NCBI GenBank assembly: GCA_030998225.1
Contig: JAPYXD010000308.1
Coordinates: 6,706,001 to 6,770,000, forward strand
Direction of reading: 5' to 3'
DNA length: 64,000 bases
From: Diplolepis rosae
Taxonomy: Eukaryota > Arthropoda > Insecta > Hymenoptera > Diplolepididae
Position numbers and translations under genes: made by a program. Shown one piece after another: positions 32,619-45,288 of this stretch. The notes under the pieces were generated by a model. That model did no database searches. It had not been told where the DNA came from and saw only the letters and a list, made by a program, of their open reading frames with translations. Within the stretch, counting starts at the first letter, position 1, and each line of letters starts with the position of its first letter.

Positions 32619-33475
32619 TATGTTAAAAATATGTACTAGCAAATTTTATAGTAATAAATAATTTTGTCATGTAAAACAAAATTTATTTTTCAATGCAAAG
32701 AACATGCCAATGAAGCTGTAGTGATGTTAGCATATGTGATTTAATTTTATTTTAATTAAGAATGAGACAATGCGTAAGACAGGAAATGGCTGAAATTGAA
32801 AAATTTAGCGTTTTGAAAAAAAAGCATGCCAAGCTTTGCGACACTTAACTAGTCATCATCGATCTGTACATGTTAAAAATTTAAAATATGTTAAAAATAT
32901 GTACTAGCAAATTTTATAGTAATGAATATTTTTTGTTACATTAACAAATTTTTAATTGAGTAAATATTTCCCTTCTCATGGTTTTTTATGTTGAACACAG
33001 GGCTTAACAAAATATTTATTTTTCATTTCATTCGTTTGAAGTTGGAAAATAAAAATGGAAAATACTTCTATTTATAAGCTTAAGCTTTTTATTTATTTTT
33101 AAATATATTTTCAATTATATGGGAATAACATAAAAAAAATTTTGTTTAGGGTCTCAAGAATTCTTCATGCGTATCCACAGTATATATTTTACGAAGTTTA
33201 ATGTGTTCTTTTTTTTATTTTGTATTAATTGATTTATGCAAAATGTGTATTTTATGTCCTGGAATCATTTTAGGAACATTTTTTCATTTCATATTGTTCA
33301 GAAACTTAAGTATTTAAAATTTTTTAAATATTTGTCTATTAGTGCAATGCTTTTGTAGAGCGTGCCGCGTGCAGCGCCGCTCTGGTGAGAAAACTTCGCA
33401 CATAGAAACTATAATCACTAAGGGAATTAAGTACTCGCTGTTGCAGGCAGTGAGTCGGATAGGGCTGCTTCGCAG

Positions 33476-35520
33476 TACGTCCGCTACCATGTATTTTAGG
33501 AGGGTACCTAAAAAAGTGAAAATGAGCATCAGCGCTGCCAAGTTATGATAGCAAGAACTAATTTCGATTTCTTCGATTCCGTTTCTTTCCAGATTTTGAC
33601 ATATTTCAATACCATTCAATGCCGACCTTCTTACTAGGTATATTCTAAAGAGTGAAAAATTTTCAAACTTAAATCAATGATTTCTGCCATCACATTTTAT
33701 CAAAAGAATATCAAACTATGGTTACTATGGTTACTATGGTTACAACAGGTCAAAAAGAACATCGGTAGTGACAATGGCGCCACCACTTGTTGATAGCAAA
33801 CACTATAACTTGTTCCCTTTTTCTCCTATATGAGTGGACCCACTGTGTATTCCTTCGTGGTAAGCACTAAGAAGCATGCAAGCTGATGCAAGCAATCGGT
33901 CGGTCCATGGTGGTCCATGGCTATTAAACGCCTAAATGAACTTGGACTGTATATCGTTGGTTGTTGGTGAAAATGGAGAGTTATTCTTTTATAGCACTCT
34001 GCACCTGCACAACATGGCATTATTTAATCGTGATCGTTGAGTTAAGTTTGATGTCGGTAACCAATATTAGAACAGATTGCTGTGATTCATGAAAAAGTAC
34101 AAGTAGCAAAGAATAATGCCATCGTATCAATTAAACACGAGTTCATTTGAGTTCAAAATATTTTCAATGTGTAGTCCGTGATCGTTTCCTCATTATACTT
34201 GTATTGTGACAACCACCATGTGACCTAAATATTCATGAAGCTATAATTTTACGGAGTCCAACGATGGCTTTTGTGTTTTGGTTTATCTTTGTCACTGATA
34301 TGCTGTTCAACATCATAAGCTGTTATGGTACGTTTTAGAGTTTTAATATATAAAATTATGAATATTAGGAAAATATAGTTCTGGCTACTGAAGTACAACC
34401 AATATGTGGATGAATAGAATAGAAATATTTGTTCGGGTACTATTGTTGGTAATAAAAAAATGCTATCAAATATTACTTTATGGCTTATAAGTTGCGCGAA
34501 ATACATTAAAGCCATGGATTAACCAGACTACGTGACGTCGATTATTGCAATTACAGCATGTGATATTATTCAAAAATTAATAGGTAAAATAGATGTTTGG
34601 TACACGACAGACCTTCTTAGCTTTGTTGTTCACGTTTGTGTAATACTGAAAATTCATTTTAGTTACTACTTTTCAAGTAACCTTAGATTCTGTAACTGCA
34701 ATTACCGACTTCACATGGTCTCGTTTAGGCATGCCCTTGATCTTAAATACAGTAAAATTTTGCACGAAACTTTAAAATCTGTTGCAAATTTTTGTAGACT
34801 TTATGTCTTTGTCGCTAAGAGTGCTGGTGTGCATGTGTAAGGGTTAGTTAGTCTACACCTGGATTCGTTACAAGAAATTGATATCTTCCAACGTGCTCAT
34901 TGAATAAAGAAAGCACGCATTTAATTAAACTATATCTCTAGTTTTATTTCTATATCTTAATGTTCTATACTGTATCTAAAAACCATTGAAACAAATGAAG
35001 ATAAATCTAATTCATTGAATTAGAAAAAAAAACGCTATAGTTCATGTGTGACTGCCCTTGCGCTACATTTTTTAGCCGCATCAGTACAACTTTTTTCATT
35101 TTGTTTAAAGGATGCTTAGCCGTGCAAAGTCTTTTTCTCTCCCAATGCAACCCGTCAAAAATCATATGTATAATGTTCATATAACATTAATATAGTTGAC
35201 ATTTTAACGACATTGCCCTTCCATCGACGTTAAAATCACGGGTTTTGAGCAGGCAAAAGTCGGCCTCCTTTAATAAAAATGACGTAGTAAAATCGTCACT
35301 CTTTTTGGCATAGAAAAACAAAGAGTTGGGCAAGGAATTATGATTTTAAGAGAAGTTCTAATGTTCTCCTTTGTTCCCTTTCATCTTGGTATTGGTCACA
35401 TATCTCCTGAGTCAGTCATTAAGGTCCATACTTCGTTAATAGTCAAAACGCAACTCGCAAATAGAAAAGATGTATGTATTCTTGTGGCTGATAATACCTA
35501 AATATGTATTAAAAAATCTG
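33476..35520. other. Unassigned sequence
   Basis: About 2 kb with no supported gene. The frames at 34249-34515 (minus) and 34532-34840 (plus) have no recognisable motif. A 9-bp unit (tatggttac) occurs three times in tandem near 33717-33743. Confidence 0.5.
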
Positions 35521-35522
35521 CT

Positions 35523-35710
35523 CGCTTCGCGGGCACATTCTCATCGCGCGCTTCGCTCGCAAGTTTGAGCGCGCCTAGGGCGCGCGATTCGTTCGTCGCG
35601 CTTAGCGCTCCGTAATACTCGATCGTCGCGCTGCGCGCTCAGGAATTTTTGAACGTCGCGCTTCGCGCTCCGTTCTTTCTGGGCCTCGCGCTTCGCGCTC
35701 GGTCTTGTGT
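35523..35710. repeat. GC-rich palindromic tandem repeats
   Basis: Four to five units of roughly 36-40 bp, each with a gcgcttcgcgctc-type core that is itself nearly palindromic. Base composition is very unlike the AT-rich flanks. A solitary unit lies at about 35902-35920. Confidence 0.75.
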
Positions 35711-36672
35711 TCTTCGCATACATTTAAGTTTATTTCTTATAATTTGATACTGAATCTCGAACCAATTTTACAATAACATTACAGATGATGTGAATTACAC
35801 ATTTTCTCAAAGTCTCTCAATTTCATTTTGAATTTAAGTAAAACAGGAAATTCAATTTACTTAAGGCTCTATCAGCCTCAAGGAACACATTGTCATCATG
35901 ACGCTCGCGCTTCGCGCTCGATTGTCTGTATACATTTCAGTAACTTTTTAATAAATTACATGGTTAAAATGATTTATTTATTTTCTTCCAAATATCTCAA
36001 AAAGGAAAAACAATCGTAGATTTTAAGGAAACGATTTTGCAGAACAACGCTTATTTCGTATTTCACATATTATTGTTAAAAAATTGAATTTTGGATTTTC
36101 AATAGTTTTTTTTAAATTAAAAAGAAAAATATGCATCTTATGAAAAAATGTTACAATTAAAATTTGTAGGTCTTTATTTATTTTATAATATTGTATCATA
36201 ACGTTTTTTCGTATCTCGTATAATTTAACTGGAAAATGGAATTTTGATATTGACTTTTTTCGAATTTGAATATGCTGTAACATTTCTAATTTTGATTTAA
36301 TCAAAAAATGTTATCAATATAATTTGTAGAGATTTATGAGCACTATCAAAAGTCAGTATTGAAATTTTTGATTTTTTCAAAAAATTATTTTCAAAAACAC
36401 AAAAGTAGTGCTCAATCCTTCAATTTTGATTGGATGTGGCTGGTTAACGAACTTGTACGCAAAATGTATAATTTCTATGCACTCGTGCATGAAAACTTAA
36501 AAGTCAGTCAATGAATTTTTTATAGACTATCAAAGGCAATAAGAAAAAAAAACATTTTCTGATCTTTCTAAATCATTTCAGTCGATTATGTCGATGATTA
36601 GAAGAGTGTATCACTGTATGCGATAACGGAACTCTACTATATCGACCTTATCAACCTATGATTCAGAATTAA

Positions 36673-37011
36673 TGTAACGTCTCGCAAGACTAGATGGAAT
36701 TTTTAATCATAATTATTAAGAAATTTTCTGTGAAAAAAGGAACGCTTCCACTCCGCTGGGTATCGAGCCCAGGTCCTTTCGATTGCCGGTCGAATGCTCT
36801 GTCATCTGAGCTACGGAGGTTCCACAACTTTTCTCACAGAAACTTGTTAACGCCAATCGTGGCTACGGATAAACCGGGTACTATTTTCTGATATTTCTAA
36901 ATCATTTCAGTCGATTATGTCGATCATTAGAAGAGTGTATCACTGTATGTGATAACGGAACTCTACTATAATTATGATTAAAAGTTCCATCTAGTTTTGC
37001 GAGACGTTACA
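36673..37011. mobile_element. TTAA-flanked MITE containing the tRNA-like segment
   Basis: 339 bp with terminal repeats tgtaacgtctcgcaa that extend about 40 bp. TTAA occurs on both sides (36669-36672 and 37012-37015). The interior includes the tRNA-derived segment and a direct copy of the 36556-36650 sequence. TTAA duplication suggests mobilisation by a piggyBac-like transposase. Confidence 0.8.
36749..36820 (-). pseudogene. tRNA-derived sequence, copy 2
   Basis: Differs from copy 1 by very few bases and has the better A-box-like stretch tagctcagatgacagagc. It has the same CCGGCAA anticodon loop and the same failed outer acceptor pairs. Not a functional tRNA. Confidence 0.65.
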
Positions 37012-37274
37012 TTAATTCTACCTACACTATCACTACACATCGCTAAACATAATATATTAATATCCGCTGTTGAAATTAATCTTACGCTGACAGGATTCAA
37101 ACCTTAACTTTTATCTAACCTAAATGTATAACGCAGTCTAACCTTATAAATTAAACCGCACGGCTACCGAAGCACTTGCGATATTTCCTAAAAAATGTTG
37201 GGTACGTTTTATCCTTAGAAAATGCTGCGCCTTGTTTCGCCAACAATTTTATATAAGGCTAACAAAAGTTTTTA

Positions 37275-38337
37275 TGTGCCTCAGCCGCGGAAACTCGTTT
37301 TTCCGTTACAGCTGAGAGTAAAGCAATGTTGTATATTCCGTTACAGAGGAATACAATGTAGAAATTGAACTGCGCATGTCCATTATAGTCTTACAGCGGA
37401 ACGCAATCTATTTCTTATTCTTCTTCTGCTCACTTCTTCTTCGTACAGCGGAACGCAATCTATTTCTTATTCTTCTTCTTCTCACTTCTTCTTCGTACAG
37501 CGTTAGCACTGACTACTACACAAGACCGATAAAATCAAAATGGCCGGGACTAGTCGCCAATTTGCGCCCGCTTCGTACAACTAGCGCAGCAAACAACTAC
37601 AGTAAGTACTAGATTAAATTCCAATGTATGCATAAAAACTCGTATCCACACCACAGTCACATAAAATAGAATATGTGCCAATGCACACAATTCGGGACAT
37701 TGCGAGACTCGCGACAATGCTCGCAGGACTGATCGTGCCTCGGATTCGTCTCGGCTTTGCCTCAGCTACGTCTTGGCTACGCCTCAACTATGCCTCACCT
37801 ACGCCTCGACTACGCCTTGGCTTCGATCTCCTGCGAACATTGTCGCTCGTCACGCAATCACCCTCATTGTGTGCCTAGGCACATAATATACTATTATGTG
37901 CCTCAGCCGCGGAAACTCGTTTTTCCGTTACAGCTGAGAGTAAAGCAATGTTGTATATTCCGTTACAGAGGAATACAATGTAGAAATTGAACTGCGCATG
38001 CGCATTATAGTCTTACAGCGGAACGCAATCTATTTCTTATTCTTCTTCTTCTCACTTCTTCTTTGTACAGCGTTAGCACCTTACTGGAAAAGCCTTGTAC
38101 ATTTGAACTGCGCATGCGTCTATTAGAATCCATTACTACTACACAAGATCGATAAAATGAAAATGGCCGGGACTAGTCGTGACATATCAAGTGTAATGAC
38201 TAGCGCCGCAAACAACTAAAATATTAGATTCGAGTGTACGCTACGTCTCGGCTACACCTTGGCTTCGATCTCCTGCGAGCATTGTCGCTCGTCACGCAAT
38301 AACCCTCATTGTTGTGCCTAGGCACGTAATATACTAT
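37275..38337 (+). repeat. Two direct copies of a dispersed repeat
   Basis: 37275-37540 recurs at 37893-38090, and 37530-37890 partly at 38140-38337. Both copies begin gtgcctcagccgcggaaact and end near gtgcctaggcac. Related inverted sequence lies at 22529-23048. Frames here are low-complexity and not convincing genes. Confidence 0.7.
37735..37835. repeat. Degenerate 12-bp tandem repeats
   Basis: About eight units of the type gcctcggctacg, in several variants (ctcagctacgtcttggctac). It is probably a minisatellite internal to the surrounding repeat. Confidence 0.65.
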
Positions 38338-39585
38338 TAAATGAAGAGATTTTTAATAAATTATTATCAAATATAAGGATTTTATAATTTCTGAAGTTTA
38401 TGTCAGTTCACAAAGTAATAAAAACTGTGCGTATCTAAAAACTGACATTGACAACTGCGTGTCGTATCAGTAAAAATTTCACAAGACTTTCAAACGCAGT
38501 CCAAGAATGTTTCTTTGATTTGTATAGCAGGTATTCATCTCTTTCTAATCAAATTATTCTATCCAAACTCTTTTAAAACTTGAAGCACTCTTAAGAAGAA
38601 GTATTTGCCTTTCTATAATTTTTTCAAAAACTTTACAATAATATTTGAAAGAATTTTGTTCTTTGACTGTGCTTGAATTAATCTAGGACATTTTTTCGAT
38701 GAAGTTCTAAGCTTCTTCATAAAAAGTATATAGGATCGTCGGAAAAATTTGTCCTGTTCAAAAGTCGAGGACTGTCATTTCCGTGGAGGGCCTCTTATAG
38801 TTTTTCTAAAAGTTTTTGACTCTTGTCGTGAAGCTGTTGTTTAAAGATAGAAGCTTTTTGATAGCTCACGCGGTTAGTGTCCTGATACTAATTAAATTTT
38901 AAAATTATATTTTTTAAACAAAATATGTTAGATACAAAAAAAACGTTAAGATGGAAAATTATTTGCCTGAGTGAGGTCTAAAAATTCTCAGTAGGAAATT
39001 TTTTGACAAGATATATATTTTATCTTTTGATTAAAAAAAAATTCTATTGAAAATAAAAAATTCCATTTTTTAACCAAAATATGTCAGATACGAAATAAGC
39101 GTTTGAATGCAAAATCGTTTGCTTATTTAAAGTTTACGATTGTTTGAAGAATTGTATAGGGTCCACGGAACAAGCAGATGTTGCGCCAAACGCTTCTTTG
39201 GTCAGTTGAATCTGCGAGCACGCAAATGGCAAATTTAGTCCAAGCAAATGTTGTATTTTGCTGCTAAAAAACGCTGATAAGCATAAAGCTGCAAAAGCGG
39301 CCCTGCTAGATCCTATCTAATTCATTTTGTTAAGTTAATCCTCAGACATTGTTACGAATAATATTGAAAAATTAGCTACCTCTTGGGTTTTGGGGTGGCT
39401 ACTTCTGGAAAAAGTATAAACGCGTGCCTAAGTATATGCGTTTCAAGGCCCTCTACATCACTGTATTTTTTATCCCGTGATTTAACGAAATATTATATAA
39501 CCTTACTTTGACCATTTGGGCTCTTCATATATGTCTATATCGATTTTTGGGCTTCAACCCTTAACATCAAAATGCACCCCTATAT
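38338..39585. other. Unassigned AT-rich sequence
   Basis: No supported gene. A weak internal duplication (aaatatgt(t/c)agatacaaa) appears at about 38920 and 39073. Confidence 0.45.
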
Positions 39586-39657
39586 GGCCATGTAGAGAAG
39601 ACTTTGAATAAAATTAATCTTTTTGAAAACTTTATGGTCTAGTGAGAGTCTCTGATT
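39586..39657. repeat. Left member of a distant inverted-repeat pair
   Basis: About 72 bp (with gactttgaataaaattaatc) reappears inverted at 46190-46262 at roughly 80% identity by eye. The pair encloses the protease-like and AT-hook frames, so they might be decayed transposon ends or just two copies of a dispersed repeat. Confidence 0.5.
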
Positions 39658-39856
39658 CTTGGGCTCTTCGAAAACACTTCTATCGATTTTTGGGCTCCAA
39701 CCCTCTAAGACGGAATCTTTAGATGAGAATATGTGAAGAAAAACAATATCATCAATGGTAGGCTATTTCGTTTTTGAAATTTTGTGTTAGATTGTGTAAA
39801 AAATGATACAAAAAATAACATTGATGACAGACTGTCGCATTTTTTATAATTTCGTT

Positions 39857-41545
39857 TTAAATTGTGTACATAATGAGGTGAGGGTTAGATACGAATTTCG
39901 CTGACTTTCGTTTTGACGACTCGGCTTTTAAGTCATTGTATTTGACCCACTGACCGGTTTTGTGGAGGCAAATAGCCACGTAGTGACCAATTAGATTAAT
40001 GTCGCTAGACCTCCTTCGGGGTGGTTCAATGAAGTGCACTATTCCACGCAAAGTATATTGTTGATTGGCCAAGCTTAGTTTGGTCGGGAACTTCTCTAAT
40101 GGAATCCTGGAATCAATCCCGTTCACTTCTTGTGTCTCCAGGAAAATGAATTAATCTAAAAGTTATTGTTATACATCTAAATCCAGGTTCATTTTCGGAA
40201 ATCATTCCGATGGTTGGGTGAAAGACGGCGTTCGTTCAGAATTTGCTGGCAGAAGCAGATGATCGTTCAAAATTGGCTTCATGATGGTGCTCGTTCGAAA
40301 TTAGCTCCAAGAAGGTGCTCGTTCAAAAATTGTCTAAAGTACTCGTTTAGAAATTATTATATTGTCAAGTATTAATCTATTTATTATTCTAAAAACACCA
40401 TATTATAGATTAATAATCAGTTTATAATCTGTTGTATTGAAATTAATAAAAATACTGATATTTAATGGTATTATAAATAATTTATAAAGACACACGTTAG
40501 GTCATTTTTGAACAAGCACCATCATGAATCCAATTCTGAACGATCACGTTCTTCCAGCCAATTCTGAATGAACACCTCTTTCCCCTTAACGGAACCGTCG
40601 ATTTGTCTCATAAGTGATTACCTGTTTTGGTGACTGTACTTTTTACCACTCCATCACAGTTTTTTTCGGAGCACTTCGAAGGCTGGTGTTTTACTTCTTC
40701 CTCGAATATGGTCTCAAAATTACTCAGTTTTAATAACTCTGACGAAACAGAGAGAAATTTTCGTTTGAAGTTCCGTACTTTGTAGCATTTATTACAAAGT
40801 ACTTCTTCTTCAAAACTACTCGTTTCTTCCATTAATTGCGCACAGGTTTTGTCGATGAATGCTACGCAATCCACCACCACATTTTTCAAATTTTTCCTGA
40901 TGACTTTTGCTTTTTTTTTTTATTTTCTGTTTGGAATTTTCATCCACTATAATGCAGTCAGGGGTATTTCCAATCATGTTTTGCCTGTCACATATGGGCA
41001 GCAAAATTTCTGCTCGCTGTACATATGTCCCACGATTTATTCCAAATTCTGCCACTTTGTAAATCATTCGAAAAAAGCGTTGTTTTCTGAAAGCTGATCT
41101 ATATGAAGCTTAAACGCGTCTCTGTCTATGTACGTGGACAATATTAGCTGGAATATGCTGTCAAATGGACATGTATTTGTGACAGTTACCAGCTTGTTCC
41201 GAATTTCAATTGGCGCTAGATGAAAGCAATTGCCGTTTTTTAAAGCTGGAATTTTCGACAGCTTCTTGTTAAATAACAATTCGTTGTCAAAATATAGAGC
41301 TTTAGAAATTTTTTTTGTGTTCTTGTTTAGTCCTTCCCAATTTTCTTCATGTCTACTGGCAATAATTTGGTCTGCAGATTTCTTGCAAGAGAAACAGTCT
41401 TTTCTCGCCACATCCTTCTTCTTCGGAATCAATTGGTTGCAAACATTCAGAAATGGCGTGAACAATTTTGGGGCATATTGCACATCTAATAAAAAGATTG
41501 ATTTGTTAGGGAGTAATACGTTTTTTGATACCTACACGGAAAGAC
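39857..41545 (-). pseudogene. USP-like (peptidase C19-like) cysteine protease gene, disrupted
   Basis: Minus-strand pieces, read 5' to 3': about 41545-41064, 41067-40816, 40889-40608, and after an insertion 40126-39857. The Cys motif TNTCPFDSIFQLI lies in the first piece. A possible zinc ribbon has CNKC and CSEKNC in the third. The His motif GHYVAICLH with WVKYNDL lies in the last. Their order (Cys box, Cys-pair finger, His box with Asn/Asp) is that of ubiquitin-specific proteases, though the Cys box lacks the usual GNTC..N form. Two compensating frame changes occur, near 41070 and at a homopolymer near 40915. A 456-bp insertion with TAA duplications splits the frame. A splice acceptor may precede 41540. 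It could be a decayed transposon gene or a degenerate host gene. Confidence 0.55.
40155..40610. mobile_element. 456-bp insertion in the USP-like frame, TAA duplication
   Basis: TAA occurs at 40152-40154 and 40611-40613, and removing one TAA plus the insert puts the two coding pieces back in one frame. The interior has inverted repeats with 30-35 bp subrepeats (gtgctcgttc...attggcttcatgatgg) near 40219-40330, mirrored at 40505-40580. The extreme termini are not obviously inverted. Confidence 0.7.
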
Positions 41546-41893
41546 TGTCAGTTCCAAGAATTGATATAATGGAATTAAAAGTGCAGATTTTGAAGCTGAA
41601 AGTCATTCCGTTCAACTTATCAAGAAGAGCATTCTTAAAAAATATTTCTTAGTGTTAGATAAAGATAAATATGTGGTCATAAAAGTGGTACTCGGTACCA
41701 TATTTTCCTATTCCTCTGTACATTTTTATTTATCAAGCTGTAAATATCATAATTATTAAAATGTTATTAGTTACACTAATTTTTGTTATTTAAGAATCTT
41801 TGTTAAAATAGTCACTAAATCAAATTCAAACTCCAAGGAAAAGTACGACCTAATTCAGACATGTTTTCTTTAGTGTTTCCTCGGTAACGACAT

Positions 41894-44800
41894 GTACCAT
41901 GTACCTGAAGTTCTGAACGTTCAGATGAACGAAATGCAAAAAAAATTTTTTTTTGTTTTTTTCCATTTTGGTGATGCAGTTTGACTCATACATGCAAATA
42001 AGTAAAGCCTATGCACAAAAAAGTAACAAAAAATTTTGATTGGGGGATAAAACAACCCCCTTTATAATAACAGTTTCATGAGCAACACAATATACCAGAA
42101 TGACATGGATGTTACTCAATTTTTGTAAATTTTATTTACCATAAAATTCTCTTTTTTTATACCAAGTAATCTGAGTGGGGTAATAAAAACCGGACGCACC
42201 CTTAAAAACCACCCTACCTGCAAACAAACCACTAATCGTCCAGAATGACATGGTTGTTACTCAATTTTTGTAAATTTTATTTACCATAAAATTCTCTTTT
42301 TTTATATCAAGTAATCTGAGTGGGGTAATAAAAACCGGACGCACCCTTAAAAACCACCCTACCTGCAAACAAACCACTAATCGTTCAGAATTACGTGGAT
42401 GTTACTCAATTTTTGTAAATTTTATTTACCATAAAATTCTCTTTTTTTATACCAAGTAATCTGAGTGGGGTAATAAAAACCGGACGCACCCTTAAAAACC
42501 ACCCTACCTGCAAACAAACCACTAATCGTCCAGAATGACATGGTTGTTACTCAATTTTTGTAAATTTTATTTACCATAAAATTCTCTTTTTTTATATCAA
42601 GTAATCTGAGTGGGGTAATAAAAACCGGACGCACCCTTAAAAACCACCCTACCTGCAAACAAACCACTAATCGTCCAGAATGACATGGTTGTTACTCAAT
42701 TTTTGTAAATTTTATTTACCATAAAATTCTCTTTTTTTATACCAAGTAATCTGAGTGGGGTAATAAAAACCGGACGCACCCTTAAAAACCACCCTACCTG
42801 CAAACAAACCACTAATCGTCCAGAATGACATGGTTGTTACTCAATTTTTGTAAATTTTATTTACCATAAAATTCTCTTTTTTTATATCAAGTAATCTGAG
42901 TGGGGTAATAAAAACCGGACGCACCCTTAAAAACCACCCTACCTGCAAACAAACCACTAATCGTCCAGAATGACATGGTTGTTACTCAATTTTTGTAAAT
43001 TTTATTTACCATAAAATTCTCTTTTTTTATACCAAGTAATCTGAGTGGGGTAATAAAAACCGGACGCACCCTTAAAAACCACCCTACCTGCAAACAAACC
43101 ACTAATCGTCCAGAATGACATGGTTGTTACTCAATTTTTGTAAATTTTATTTACCATAAAATTCTCTTTTTTTATACCAAGTAATCTGAGTGGGGTAATA
43201 AAAACCGGACGCACCCTTAAAAACCACCCTACCTGCAAACAAACCACTAATCGTCCAGAATGACATGGTTGTTACTCAATTTTTGTAAATTTTATTTACC
43301 ATAAAATTCTCTTTTTTTATACCAAGTAATCTGAGTGGGGGTAAGAAAAACCGGACGCACCCTTAAAAGCCACCCTATCTACAAAGAAACCACTAATCGT
43401 CCAGAATAACGTGGTGCATCCGGTTTTTATTACCGCACGCAGATTACTTGGTATAAAAAAAGAGAATTTTATGGTAAATAAAATTTACAAAAATTGAGTA
43501 ACAACCACGTCATTCTGGACGATTAGTGGTTTGTTTGCAGGTAGGGTGGTTTTTAAGGGTGCGTCCGGTTTTTATTACCCCACTCAGATTACTTGGTATA
43601 AAAAAAGAGAATTTTATGGTAAATAAAATTTACAAAAATTGAGTAACAACCATGTCATTCTGGACGATTAGTGGTTTGTTTGCAGGTAGGGAGGTGTTAA
43701 AGGCTGCGTCCGGTAGTAATTACCCCACTCAGATTACTTGGTATAAAAAAAGAGAATTTTATGGTAAATAAAATTTACAAAAATTGAGTAACAACCATGT
43801 CATTCTGGACGATTAGTGGTTTGTTTGCAGGTAGGTGAAGGGTGCGTCCAGTATTACCCCACTCAGATTACTTGGTATAAAAAAAGAGAATTTTATGGTA
43901 AATAAAATTTACAAAAATTGAGTAACAACCATGTCATTCTGGACGATTAGTGGTTTGTTTGCAGGTAGAGTGGTTTTAAGGGTGCGTCCGGTTTTATTAC
44001 CCCACTCAGATTACTTGGTATAAAAAAGAGAATTTTATGGTAAATAAAATTTACAAAAATTGAGTAACAACCATGTCATTCTGGACGATTAGTGGTTTGT
44101 TTGCAGGTAGGGTGGTTTTTAAACGTGCGTCCGGTTTTGTACCCCACTCAGATTACTTGGTATAAAAAAGAGAATTTTATGGTAAATAAAATTTACAAAA
44201 ATTGAGTAACATCCACGTAATTCTGAACGATTAGTGGTTTGTTTGCAGGTAGGGTTTACTCGGTGCGTCCGGTTTTTATTACCCCACTCAGATTACTTGG
44301 TATAAAAAAAGAGAATTTTATGGTAAATAAAATTTACAAAAATTGAGTAACATCCACGTAATTCTGAACGATTAGTGGTTTGTTTGCAGGTAAGTGGTTT
44401 TTAACCGTGCGTCCGGTTTTTATTACCCCACTCAGATTACTTGGTATAAAAAAAGAGAATTTTATGGTAAATAAAATTTACAAAAATTGAGTAACAACCA
44501 TGTCATTCTGGACGATTAGTGGTTTGTTTGCAGGTAGGGTGGTTTTTAAGGGTGCGTCCGGTTTTTATTACCCCACTCAGATTACTTGATATAAAAAAAG
44601 AGAATTTTATGGTAAATAAAATTTACAAAAATTGAGTAACATCCACGTAATTCTGAACGATTAGTGGTTTGTTTGCAGGTAGGGTGGTTTTTAAGGGTGC
44701 GTCCGGTTTTTATTACCCCACTCAGATTACTTGGTATAAAAAAAGAGAATTTTATGGTAAATAAAATTTACAAAAATTGAGTAACAACCATGTCATTCTG

Positions 44801-45288
44801 GACGATTAGTGGTTTGTTTGCAGGTAGGGTGGTTTTTAAGGGTGCGTCCGGTTTTTATTACCCCACTCAGATTACTTGATATAAAAAAAGAGAATTTTAT
44901 GGTAAATAAAATTTACAAAAATTGAGTAACAACCATGTCATTCTGGACGATTAGTGGTTTGTTTGCAGGTAGGGTGGTTTTTAAGGGTGCGTCCGGTTTT
45001 TATTACCCCACTCAGATTACTTGATATAAAAAAAGAGAATTTTATGGTAAATAAAATTTACAAAAATTGAGTAACAACCATGTCATTCTGGTATATTGCG
45101 TTGCTCTTGAAACTGTTATTATAAAGGGGGTTGTTTTATCCCCCAATCAAAATTTTTTGTTACTTTTTTGTGCATAGGCTTTACTTATTTGCATGTATGA
45201 GTCAAACTGCATCACCAAAATGGAAAAAAACAAGAAAAAATTTTTTTTGCATTTCGTTCATCTGAACGTTCAGAACTTCAGGTACATG
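41894..45288. mobile_element. Foldback element made of 145-bp tandem repeats, 10-bp target duplication
   Basis: Ends are inverted copies (catgtacctgaagttctgaa, from 41898, and its complement ending 45288). gtaacgacat occurs at 41884-41893 and 45289-45298. Left arm: about 190 bp unique sequence, then nine 145-bp units (42091, 42236, 42381 and so on to about 43395). Right arm: about twelve units in the opposite orientation to about 45100, then the mirrored unique end. Units in the left arm alternate ataccaag/atatcaag, giving a 290-bp higher-order period. No protein frame. This matches the Drosophila FB design. Confidence 0.9.

Larger units (their letters stand above)
29341..33467 (-). mobile_element. 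P-like transposon B with long inverted arms and a nested mariner
   Basis: 4127 bp. The ends are cagccctgtccgac and gtcggatagggctg. The flanking 8 bp are cttcacag (29333-29340) and cttcgcag (33468-33475), a 7-of-8 target duplication. The outer ~700 bp on each side are inverted copies of each other, so even the transposase C-terminal end is present on both sides. The mariner at 31324-32618 inserted later. Terminal bases cagccctgt are shared with P-like A. Confidence 0.88.

Noticed and set aside
36749..36820. Functional tRNA-Ala(GGC) gene
   Set aside because: Outer acceptor pairs fail, position 33 is C, a GGC Ala anticodon is atypical in eukaryotes, and the segment lies in a MITE in several copies.
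42091..45100. Regular 145-bp array resembling a CRISPR or satellite locus
   Set aside because: The repeats are contiguous with no variable spacers, switch orientation in the middle and are enclosed by transposon-type ends in a eukaryotic genome.
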